A DNA stretch of 8,471 nt from Deltaproteobacteria bacterium (lineage in GTDB: Bacteria > Desulfobacterota > BSN033 > UBA1163). This document shows, piece after piece, positions 1-5,682 of this stretch. The notes under the pieces were generated by a model, which ran no database searches, was not told where the DNA came from, and saw only the letters and a program-made list of their open reading frames with translations. The position numbers and the translations under genes were made by a program. Each line of letters starts with the position of its first letter. Positions within the stretch are counted from its first letter, which is position 1. The stretch is taken from assembly GCA_016875155.1 (NCBI GenBank), contig VGSD01000099.1:1-8471 (forward strand). Direction: 5' to 3'.

Positions 1-509
1 TTGGCTCCCCAGAAGACAAGGAAGTCTGAATCTTTGGTATCAGGAAAAAGATGTATATTCTGGCGCCCATAGGCCTTGCCGCTTACCCAGAAAAAACCTG
101 AAAGCTCCTGTGCGAGAGGACTGTAATGATTTCTTGATCCCAACCCATTCAAAAACCGAAGGCCGAAGGCTGCTTCAAAATGGCACCCCTGCCCCCCTCC
201 CCCCATGTAGGCAAGCGAGCGGGGCCCATGTGCTTGGATGGTCTCTTTGAGTTTGTCTGCTATCTCATCCAGAGCCTGATCCCATGAGATGCGCTCAAAG
301 CGATCTCCAACCCGCTTAAGAGGGAATCTCAATCTCTCCGGGTTATTTTGAAAATACGGAATGTTGGCGCCTTTTCTGCAGAGATAACCCTGGGAGCGGG
401 GATTTTCTTTTTCACCCCTCACCTTAACGATCTTGCTCCCTTCGGTGATCACTTCAAGTCCGCAGTTGTTAAAACAGAGCACACAAGATGTCTTTTGCCA
501 TTTACTCAT
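1..509 (-). CDS. Molybdopterin (bis-MGD) oxidoreductase, N-terminal part, cut by window edge
   Basis: Partial gene: 169 residues from the ATG at 509 to the left edge, C-terminus outside the window. The start begins MSKWQKTSCVLC and is preceded by GGGAGGAG at good distance. It shows the [4Fe-4S] motif of the DMSO-reductase superfamily, C9-x2-C12-x3-C16-x27-C44, with the usual Lys two residues later (K46). The segment PLKRVGDRFERISWDQALDEI (about residues 63-83) is the typical entry into the molybdopterin domain. No Tat signal or hydrophobic leader is present, so the enzyme should be cytoplasmic. The substrate cannot be told from this part. The region where Cys, Sec or Ser usually binds Mo reads LAQELSG (132-138) with Glu135 instead, so it may belong to a group with an acidic ligand. 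It is the third gene of an operon behind a MarR regulator and a QueG-like Fe-S protein (24-base gap), which may be its electron partner. Family assignment is secure; function is open. Confidence 0.9.
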   Translation of the reverse strand, partial: MSKWQKTSCVLCFNNCGLEVITEGSKIVKVRGEKENPRSQGYLCRKGANIPYFQNNPERLRFPLKRVGDRFERISWDQALDEIADKLKETIQAHGPRSLAYMGGGGQGCHFEAAFGLRFLNGLGSRNHYSPLAQELSGFFWVSGKAYGRQNIHLFPDTKDSDFLVFWGA

Positions 510-533
510 GATTTGCTCCTCCCATTCGTATGA

Positions 534-1286
534 TTATTGATAAGGACACACAGAGACACACTTAATACATTGATACATGGAATGGTCATCCACTGCCGTG
601 AGATGGTTTAACATCTTAATATCTTCGGCACTGTTTTGCCCTTGTTTCATGAAATAAGAAAACACGGGACTTTTACTTGAATATTTTGTGCATAGAGGCC
701 CGTTAACTTTTCCAGCCCTGTCAATGGCCCCGGCTGGACATTGGTCCTGGCAGACAAAACATTCCTTAGGACATCCCTTCTCCGCTTTCTTTGAAGATGC
801 TGCAATAGGCAACTTTGCTGTTGTAATAATCCCACCCAAAATTAATCTGGGTCCGTATTTGGAATTGAAGAGCAGTCCATTCCTTCCAATCTTTCCGATA
901 CCTACAGCTTGACCCATTCTGACCAGTGAGAGATATCCCCAAAAATCACCTTTTCCCTTAATGTCGTAAGGGAAACAGCCATAGACAGGCACACCCACCT
1001 CACCCTTTTCTTCGATGATGCTACTAGCCCGCATTAAAACCATATCTATATTCCGGTAATAAATATTTACAGCCCTCCAGTAAATCCATTCCGATCTCTC
1101 CTCAGATTTAAATATTCCTTTGGGAATTGGTATCCCAAAGCAAAGGATACTTTCTGCTGAAGAAAGCATGTCCGACGGTCTGTAACCTGAAGGTTCATTT
1201 TCAAGAGAAGATGCCCTGGCAATGCCGAATACAGGGATATTATTTTGTGTGAACAAGCTTTTCAACCCCTCAATTATCTTTTTCAT
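534..1286 (-). CDS. QueG-like double [4Fe-4S] cluster protein, short form
   Basis: A 250-residue protein related to the core of epoxyqueuosine reductase (QueG). The middle has the family block GIGKIGRNGLL (about 129-139) followed by YGPRLILGGIIT (144-155). The C-terminal end is an 8-Fe ferredoxin-type domain with C172-x3-C176-x2-C179-x3-C183-Pro, a further C199, and C240-x2-C243-x3-C247-Pro. It ends just after the last cluster, so the C-terminal HEAT-like repeat domain of true QueG is absent, and the DSxP-type segment before the GIGxIG block is not recognisable. A role in queuosine synthesis is therefore unlikely. An electron-transfer or low-potential reductase role beside the molybdenum enzyme 24 bases downstream is more plausible, but this is inference. 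An in-frame TTG at 1304 would lengthen it, but AGGAGG lies inside that extension seven bases before the ATG at 1286, which decides the start. The gap to the preceding MarR gene is 14 bases. Confidence 0.8.
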   Translation of the reverse strand: MKKIIEGLKSLFTQNNIPVFGIARASSLENEPSGYRPSDMLSSAESILCFGIPIPKGIFKSEERSEWIYWRAVNIYYRNIDMVLMRASSIIEEKGEVGVPVYGCFPYDIKGKGDFWGYLSLVRMGQAVGIGKIGRNGLLFNSKYGPRLILGGIITTAKLPIAASSKKAEKGCPKECFVCQDQCPAGAIDRAGKVNGPLCTKYSSKSPVFSYFMKQGQNSAEDIKMLNHLTAVDDHSMYQCIKCVSVCPYQ

Positions 1287-1300
1287 ACCGATCCTCCTGA

Positions 1301-1723
1301 TCAAAACTTATTAAAAATCCCAACCAACACCTTTTTGAAACTCTCAATTTCTTCTTTTGAGTAGCCCTTTTTTATCTCCTCGTTTAACTTTTTAACGATG
1401 GGCAATGCTTTGTTCGCTACCTTTTTTCCCTTCTCAGTAATATGAACCAGGTAAACACGCCGGTCATCCGGGTGGTCAGAACGTTTCACATAGCCCAGTT
1501 TTTCTAACCTGTCTATCAAGCCTGTTACCGTTGGGTTCTCCAGCATTAATCCCTGACTGATCTGAGTGAGACTCGAACCATCGTTCTTCTGAAGGAAAAA
1601 GAGAAGCATCCCCTGGATGGGTGTCACCTCAATGCCGCTTTCTGAATAGGATTTTTGAAGGTTGATGACAAGTTTCTGACATACCTTAGAGATTAAAAAG
1701 ATAAACCGATCTTCAACAACCAT
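1301..1723 (-). CDS. MarR-family transcriptional regulator
   Basis: A 140-residue winged-helix repressor of normal MarR length. The helix-turn-helix lies around residues 51-79, with recognition helix NPTVTGLIDRLEKLGYV (63-79), followed by the hallmark wing DHPDDRR (83-89) and the LTEKGK-like segment HITEKGK (94-100). Flanking N- and C-terminal helices would form the dimer interface. Cys15 in the first helix could sense oxidants or electrophiles, but a single Cys is weak evidence. The ATG at 1723 has GAGAGG seven bases upstream; another ATG at 1727 is out of frame. It is the first gene of a minus-strand operon with the QueG-like protein and the Mo oxidoreductase, and probably controls them and itself through the inverted repeat at 1758-1775. 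The inducer is unknown; MarR proteins typically release DNA on binding phenolic or other small aromatic ligands. Confidence 0.95.
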   Translation of the reverse strand: MVVEDRFIFLISKVCQKLVINLQKSYSESGIEVTPIQGMLLFFLQKNDGSSLTQISQGLMLENPTVTGLIDRLEKLGYVKRSDHPDDRRVYLVHITEKGKKVANKALPIVKKLNEEIKKGYSKEEIESFKKVLVGIFNKF

Positions 1724-1757
1724 ACATGATCCTCTCTAAATAAGTTTTATAGGCTAA

Positions 1758-1775
1758 TATTTAGCATACTAAATA
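1758..1775. promoter_or_regulatory. Putative MarR operator, perfect 7-bp inverted repeat
   Basis: TATTTAGCATACTAAATA: arms TATTTAG and CTAAATA are exact reverse complements around CATA. The size (18 bp) and AT-rich form fit MarR operators. It covers the -10 and part of the spacer of the predicted promoter, so a bound dimer would block RNA polymerase. Assignment to this particular MarR protein is by position. Confidence 0.6.
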
Positions 1776-1786
1776 ATTTATGGCAA
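1758..1786 (-). promoter_or_regulatory. Sigma-70-type promoter of the MarR operon
   Basis: Read on the minus strand, TTGCCA (1786-1781) and TAAATA (1763-1758) are separated by exactly 17 bases, giving a near-consensus promoter. The expected transcript start is about 25-30 bases before the MarR start codon. It is inferred from sequence only. A second AT-rich hexamer TATAAA at 1751-1746 lacks a good partner -35. Confidence 0.6.
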
Positions 1787-1935
1787 GGAAAATCTCACTA
1801 TTACCCCCCAAGGGAAATAGAGGTTCAGCGGATGACCTTCAACTTGCTATCCTCAATCGTGCACTCTATTTGCCTCCCGTAACCGGTCCTCCTGAGCTCC
1901 TTTCATGAAATATTTTGGTTTCCATAAAAAAATAC

Positions 1936-1965
1936 TTGACAAGATATATATCTTTAAGATATATA
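1936..1965 (+). promoter_or_regulatory. Sigma-70-type promoter of the padR-iorAB-like operon
   Basis: A full-consensus -35 TTGACA (1936-1941) is followed 18 bases later by TATATA (1960-1965); a 17-base register gives ATATAT. Transcription would start near 1972, leaving a leader of about 25 bases that carries AAGGAG (1985-1990), six bases before the PadR ATG. The strong -35 together with embedded operator palindromes suggests a promoter that is strong when derepressed. Confidence 0.7.
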
Positions 1966-1968
1966 TCT
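1942..1968. repeat. Two tandem 12-bp palindromes, putative PadR operator
   Basis: The 12-bp sequence AGATATATATCT, itself a perfect palindrome, occurs at 1942-1953 and again at 1957-1968, separated by TTA (15-bp centre-to-centre distance). The first fills the promoter spacer and the second lies on the -10 element, so binding should repress. The PadR-type regulator encoded 29 bases downstream is the obvious candidate to bind it. PadR proteins commonly bind AT-rich palindromes at their own promoters; binding here is inferred. Confidence 0.65.
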
Positions 1969-1996
1969 ATTAACTATATAACTGAAGGAGATATCG

Positions 1997-2593
1997 ATGA
2001 AGGAAAATAAGAGTAAATACGCTATATTGGGTATTCTAAGTCTGGGACCTATGTCCGGCTACGATATTAAGAAGATGTTTCAAAAGTCGGTGGCAAAATT
2101 TTGGAACGAAAGCTACGGCCAGATTTATCCACTTCTTAAAATGCTCGTTGACGATGGGTTTGCCATCAGGTCTATCGAGAAACAGGTGGGCAAACCGGAT
2201 AGACATGTCTATTCACTCACAGGCAAAGGCCGTGAAGAACTGCAACGGTGGTTGATCGAGCCTGTTGAGCGTCAGATTGGGCGAATTGAGATTGCCTTGA
2301 AGCTCTTCTTTGGCCGGCAAGTCTCGCTCCCTGATAACATTCGCCAGGTTGAGCATTTTCGAGAAATTCAGCACCGAGAGCTGGAAGAACTAAAAGCCCT
2401 TGAGGAGCGGGTGAAAGAAGAAAAGGCGGGTAATCCTAATCTGGCCTATTGGTTGATGACAGTCAACTATGGCCTACACATTACAAGTGCGCTTATCCAG
2501 TGGTGTGACGAGACATTATCGGCCATGAACAAGTTGACAGCAAAAACAAAAAAAGGAATCAAAAAGGGCAACAAAAAAGAACTTTCGCGGTAA
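1997..2593 (+). CDS. PadR-family transcriptional regulator
   Basis: A 198-residue protein with the PadR N-terminal winged helix (about residues 8-85). It has YAILGILSLGPMSGYDIKK at the start, the family-typical SYGQIYPLLKMLVDDGF (39-55), and a basic wing with VYSLTGKGREEL (71-82). The second half (about 86-180) is the helical C-terminal domain (Vir_act_alpha_C type) that dimerises and binds ligands in PadR subgroup 1. It includes a charged, probably coiled-coil stretch (120-145) and a WLMTVNYGLHITSALIQW helix (152-169). The tail is lysine rich. The ATG at 1997 has AAGGAG six bases upstream. It is the first gene of the plus-strand operon; the molybdenum hydroxylase small subunit starts 12 bases after its stop. 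It probably represses its own operon through the palindromes at 1942-1968 and is relieved by an aromatic or drug-like ligand, as in PadR and LmrR. The actual ligand is unknown. Confidence 0.95.
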   Translation: MKENKSKYAILGILSLGPMSGYDIKKMFQKSVAKFWNESYGQIYPLLKMLVDDGFAIRSIEKQVGKPDRHVYSLTGKGREELQRWLIEPVERQIGRIEIALKLFFGRQVSLPDNIRQVEHFREIQHRELEELKALEERVKEEKAGNPNLAYWLMTVNYGLHITSALIQWCDETLSAMNKLTAKTKKGIKKGNKKELSR

Positions 2594-2605
2594 AGAAACG
2601 GATCA

Positions 2606-3103
2606 ATGCAATCTCATCAATTCCAACTCGTAAATGGAGAAAATCAATATATGTTAACACTGCACGTCAATGGTACCATTCATAAACTGGAGGTCGATCC
2701 CAGCACCCCATTGCTTTGGGTGCTCCGGGAGCAATTGGGATTAACAGGAACCAAATTTTGCTGTGGGATAGGAGAATGTGGAGCTTGTACCGTACATATG
2801 GACGGCAAGCCGATCCTCTCCTGCATCACACCCGTGGGGGATGTTTCTGGAAAGGAGATCACCACCGTTGAGGGACTAAAAGGACCGTTGGCAGATGCCT
2901 TGCGCCATGCATGGGTTGAGGAGGATGTGCCCCAGTGTGGTTATTGCCAACCCGGCCAGATCATGTCTGCGGCCAGCCTTCTATCCTCCAATCCCCATCC
3001 GAGCGATGTTGATATTGACATAGCTATGTCTGGCATTCTTTGCCGCTGTGGGACTTACCAAGGAATTCGGCGTGCTATTCACCGCGCCGCTCGAGGGAAA
3101 TGA
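2606..3103 (+). CDS. iorA-like: Molybdenum hydroxylase small subunit, two [2Fe-2S] clusters (IorA type)
   Basis: A 165-residue Fe-S subunit of the xanthine oxidase family, passing electrons from the molybdenum site. The plant-type ferredoxin cluster is ligated by C53, C58, C61 and C73 (CGIGECGAC then C73). The second, helical [2Fe-2S] domain has C111-x2-C114 in QCGYCQPG and C146-x-C148 in LCRCGTY. Q110 before C111 is the usual contact to the molybdopterin cytosine dinucleotide. [15 protein letters not shown] (36-50) matches isoquinoline 1-oxidoreductase alpha subunits. The ATG at 2606 has no clear ribosome site. The ATG at 2651 (MLTLHVNG), preceded by GGAGA ten bases away, aligns better with family N-termini and may be the real start. 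There is no signal peptide, so export, if any, would be as a passenger of the Tat-targeted large subunit. The next gene starts two bases after its stop. Confidence 0.9.
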   Translation: MQSHQFQLVNGENQYMLTLHVNGTIHKLEVDPSTPLLWVLREQLGLTGTKFCCGIGECGACTVHMDGKPILSCITPVGDVSGKEITTVEGLKGPLADALRHAWVEEDVPQCGYCQPGQIMSAASLLSSNPHPSDVDIDIAMSGILCRCGTYQGIRRAIHRAARGK

Positions 3104-3105
3104 CC

Positions 3106-5346
3106 ATGGAAAATAGCCAAGGTGATATAGGGCGACGCCAGTTCTTGAAGGTCAGTGCCGCAATCGCAGGCGGGCTGTTGGTGGGTATCCACATGACCGG
3201 CTGTGATAAACGGGCGGATGTTTCTACCAAAAAAGGGAAGGATCAAACTCCTACGTTCGCGGCCAATGCATGGATCCGCATCGGCCGCGATGACTCTGTG
3301 ACAGTGAGCCTCCACCATTCCGAGATGGGACAGGGAGTAATGACGGCCTTGCCCATGCTGGTGGCTGAAGAGCTGGAGGTGGATTGGTCACAGGTTCGCA
3401 CCGAGTTCGCACCGGCAGCTCCCGTCTATAAGAACCCAACTTACAAGGTCCAGATGACCGCCGGAAGCACCAGCGTAAAGACTTCGTGGGAAGATCTGAG
3501 GCAAGCCGGCGCCGTGACCCGCGAACTGTTGATCGCCGCCGCGGCACAGACCTGGGGGGTGCCAAGTTCGGAGTGCCGTGCCGTCAAAGGCACGGTCGTT
3601 CATCATTCCAGCGGACGCCGCCTTCGTTACGGCGAGCTCGTTGACCGGGCGGCACAGATTCCGATGCCCAAAGATGTTCCTCTTAAGAAGCCAAGCGAAT
3701 TTAAGATCATTGGCAAGCGGATGCCCCGGCTCGACACATCCATCAAAGTGGATGGCAGTGCCGTCTTTGGCATTGACATCCAGATGCCGGGTTTGCTGGT
3801 GGCCACGGTGGTCCACCCGCCGGTTTTCGGCACCAAGGCTGTATCGTTCGATGCCAGCAGGGCCAAGGCATTACCAGGGGTGCACCACGTGATAGCCATC
3901 GACAGAGGTATCGCGGTAGTGGCCGGCACCTTTTGGCAGGCCAAGAAGGGCGCAGAGGCATTGCAGGTGAAGTGGGAACGAGGTGACAACGAAGATCTCA
4001 ATAACGAGATCATCCGCACACGGTGGACTGATCTGGCACACAAAGAAGGTGATGCAGTGTGCAACGATGGCGACACCAAAGAGGCGTTGGAAAAGGCCGC
4101 CAAGGCCCTCCGGGCTGTTTACGAGGTGCCCTATGAGGCGCACGCTACCCCGGAGCCGATGAACTGTACCGCCCATGTACACAAGGATGGCTGCGACATC
4201 TGGGTGCCGACCCAGAATCAGGATGCAGCCCAGGAAACCGCAGCAAAGATAGCTGGCTTTGACTTAGAGGCCGTCCATATCCATACCACTCTCTTGGGCG
4301 GTGGTTTCGGCCGTCGAATAGAAGCAGACTACGTGGCAGAAGCAGTACAGATCTCTAAAGCGATCCAAGCCCCGGTTAAGGTGATCTGGACCCGTGAGGA
4401 GGATATTCAGCACGATTTCTATCGGCCTGCAACCTATAACGTCTTGCAGGCGGGGTTGGACAAAGATGGTTGGCCCACCGCATGGACTCATCGTATCGTC
4501 GGTCCTGCCATTATGACCCGAATAATCCCGCAATTTGTTCCGTCGATGGTACCCCCTTGGATTCCCATGCCTCTCAAAGACCTGTCTGCTTGGTTGGCCG
4601 GTGTCTTTGTACCGCGTTTCAAAACTGACGAGCAGGCAACGGCAGGGGCTATCACAATGCCGTATGCCATACAGAACGTACGCGTGGAGTATATCAAGGA
4701 TGATCCCGGCATCCCGACCGGCTTTTGGCGTTCTATAGGCCACTCCCAAAATGCCTTTGTTGTTGAGAGCTTTATCGACGAGATCGCGGCTGCCACAGGA
4801 AAGGACCCGTTTGCCTTGCGCCACGAACTGTTGCAGAAGGCGCCTCGCCTGCGTGCTGTCTTGGAACTTGCTGCACAGAAGGCTGGATGGGGAAAACCTA
4901 AATCCCGAGAAGTGCATTGCGGGATTGCCGTTCATGACTACCATGGTACAGCAGTCGCCCAGGTAGCAGAGGTTTCCGTGGACTTAAAAGGAAGAATCAA
5001 AGTGCATCGGGTCGTCTGTGCGGTGGACTGCGGCATTGTCGTTAATCCGAAAATTGTTGAGGCACAGATGGAGAGCGCGATTGTTTTCGGTCTCACCGCG
5101 ACATTGAAGAGCGCTGTCACCATACGGAAGGGCCGGGTTGAACAGAGTAATTTTCATGATTTCCCATTACTGCGCATGGACGAAATGCCAAAGGTAGAGG
5201 TGCACATTGTACCGAGCACGAGCCCGCCCGGCGGCATTGGCGAGACGGGTGTACCACCCATAGCACCGGCAGTAGCCAACGCTGTGTTTGCGGCCACCGG
5301 GAAGCGAGTTCGAAAGCTACCCATTCAACCGGATGACCTAAGGTGA
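3106..5346 (+). CDS. iorB-like: Molybdenum hydroxylase large subunit (IorB type), Tat signal with lipobox
   Basis: A 746-residue molybdopterin cytosine dinucleotide subunit, close to the length of isoquinoline 1-oxidoreductase beta subunits. It hydroxylates N-heterocycles or oxidises aldehydes in this family; the substrate here is unknown. The N-terminus has a twin-arginine motif, GRRQFLK (9-15), a hydrophobic stretch (16-28), and MTGC with Cys33, a plausible lipobox with Asp at +2. Family signatures include [21 protein letters not shown] near the front, GGGFGR (398-403) for cofactor binding, [20 protein letters not shown], and [10 protein letters not shown] with the catalytic Glu at 713. ATG 3106 is preferred: GAGGG lies eight bases upstream, whereas the in-frame ATG 3100 is only two bases from it. 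The longer frame from 3040 would overlap the small-subunit gene. The two-base gap and shared stop region suggest translational coupling. No XdhC-like chaperone or cytochrome c partner follows in the window. GC seems higher than in the MarR operon. Confidence 0.9.
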   Translation: MENSQGDIGRRQFLKVSAAIAGGLLVGIHMTGCDKRADVSTKKGKDQTPTFAANAWIRIGRDDSVTVSLHHSEMGQGVMTALPMLVAEELEVDWSQVRTEFAPAAPVYKNPTYKVQMTAGSTSVKTSWEDLRQAGAVTRELLIAAAAQTWGVPSSECRAVKGTVVHHSSGRRLRYGELVDRAAQIPMPKDVPLKKPSEFKIIGKRMPRLDTSIKVDGSAVFGIDIQMPGLLVATVVHPPVFGTKAVSFDASRAKALPGVHHVIAIDRGIAVVAGTFWQAKKGAEALQVKWERGDNEDLNNEIIRTRWTDLAHKEGDAVCNDGDTKEALEKAAKALRAVYEVPYEAHATPEPMNCTAHVHKDGCDIWVPTQNQDAAQETAAKIAGFDLEAVHIHTTLLGGGFGRRIEADYVAEAVQISKAIQAPVKVIWTREEDIQHDFYRPATYNVLQAGLDKDGWPTAWTHRIVGPAIMTRIIPQFVPSMVPPWIPMPLKDLSAWLAGVFVPRFKTDEQATAGAITMPYAIQNVRVEYIKDDPGIPTGFWRSIGHSQNAFVVESFIDEIAAATGKDPFALRHELLQKAPRLRAVLELAAQKAGWGKPKSREVHCGIAVHDYHGTAVAQVAEVSVDLKGRIKVHRVVCAVDCGIVVNPKIVEAQMESAIVFGLTATLKSAVTIRKGRVEQSNFHDFPLLRMDEMPKVEVHIVPSTSPPGGIGETGVPPIAPAVANAVFAATGKRVRKLPIQPDDLR

Positions 5347-5682
5347 TCAAGAGAAGAGGTCGCTCCATTAAAACACGGTTAAATGCTTATACGGGAAGTA
5401 AAAACAGAGCATGTTGAAAATGAGCTCAAATAATAACGAGGGGAAACAAAAGCCGGAAGGGGTTTAAATTCTACAGCAGATATCTTCGGGAAAATTGGAT
5501 GAAACGATTGCTAATCGCGGTATTGCTTGCCTTAACGAATGGGTACGGGATGGAGATGAAAGAGTCGAAGACCTTCTCTGATAAAACCAAGCCGAAACCC
5601 CACGCTTCAGCCGGGTTCAGGAATTAGGGAAACCCGCTTCCTCCATGGTAATGGGCCAGCAAGAAATTCCTATCAGTGAGAG
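5347..5682 (+). other. 336-base gap between the hydroxylase and MATE genes
   Basis: There is no well-supported gene, no clear terminator hairpin and no convincing promoter, so readthrough from the upstream operon into the transporter gene is possible. It contains the short ORF at 5499-5627. It also contains an overlapping open frame in another phase, 5585-5686, whose TGA overlaps the transporter ATG (ATGA). Together these could be remains of one frameshifted small gene. Confidence 0.6.
5499..5627 (+). CDS. Possible small exported peptide, or remnant of a broken gene
   Basis: A 42-residue open frame starting MKRLLIAVLLALTNGYG: a basic start followed by a hydrophobic run resembling a signal peptide, then a short charged, lysine-rich tail. 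No good Shine-Dalgarno sequence precedes the ATG (TCGGGAAAATTGG). Directly after, the +2 frame stays open to the transporter start and reads QELGKPASSMVMGQQEIPI-like sequence, so a frameshift in or near the A-run at 5583-5586 of a larger exported protein is possible. No family recognised. It may be noise. Confidence 0.25.
   Translation: MKRLLIAVLLALTNGYGMEMKESKTFSDKTKPKPHASAGFRN

Larger units (their letters stand above)
1724..1996. other. Divergent intergenic region between the MarR and PadR operons
   Basis: These 273 bases hold the MarR promoter and operator near the left end and the PadR promoter with tandem palindromes near the right end. The middle (about 1790-1930) has no clear gene. 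It does contain a 26-codon minus-strand open frame (1902-1825) encoding RRTGYGRQIECTIEDSKLK-like sequence and ending in TGA, which reads like the tail of a lost gene but has no start codon. No terminator or RNA structure is obvious. Confidence 0.8.

Noticed and set aside
534..1286. Annotating the Fe-S protein as epoxyqueuosine reductase QueG
   Set aside because: It is about 250 residues instead of roughly 350-390, lacks the C-terminal repeat domain and a recognisable DSxP segment, and sits in a regulated molybdenum-enzyme operon.
1287..1304. TTG start for the QueG-like protein at 1304
   Set aside because: The strong AGGAGG lies within this extension and is correctly spaced for the ATG at 1286.
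1975..1980. TATATA just before the PadR gene as an alternative -10
   Set aside because: It would place the transcript start within the ribosome-binding site and has no -35 at proper distance.
3040..3105. N-terminal extension of the large subunit starting at the ATG at 3040
   Set aside because: It would overlap the small-subunit gene by 64 bases, puts 22 extra residues before the Tat signal, and ignores the GAGGG site that serves the ATG at 3106.
3388..4103. Several overlapping minus-strand open frames of 100-160 codons within the large-subunit gene
   Set aside because: They overlap each other and the real gene, have no domain signatures, and are explained by codon bias.
4264..4944. A 226-codon open frame antisense to the hydroxylase large subunit
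   Set aside because: The plus frame encodes a complete IorB-type protein with all its motifs. The antisense frame has irregular composition, no family resemblance and no ribosome site, so it is a by-product of the GC-richer codon use.
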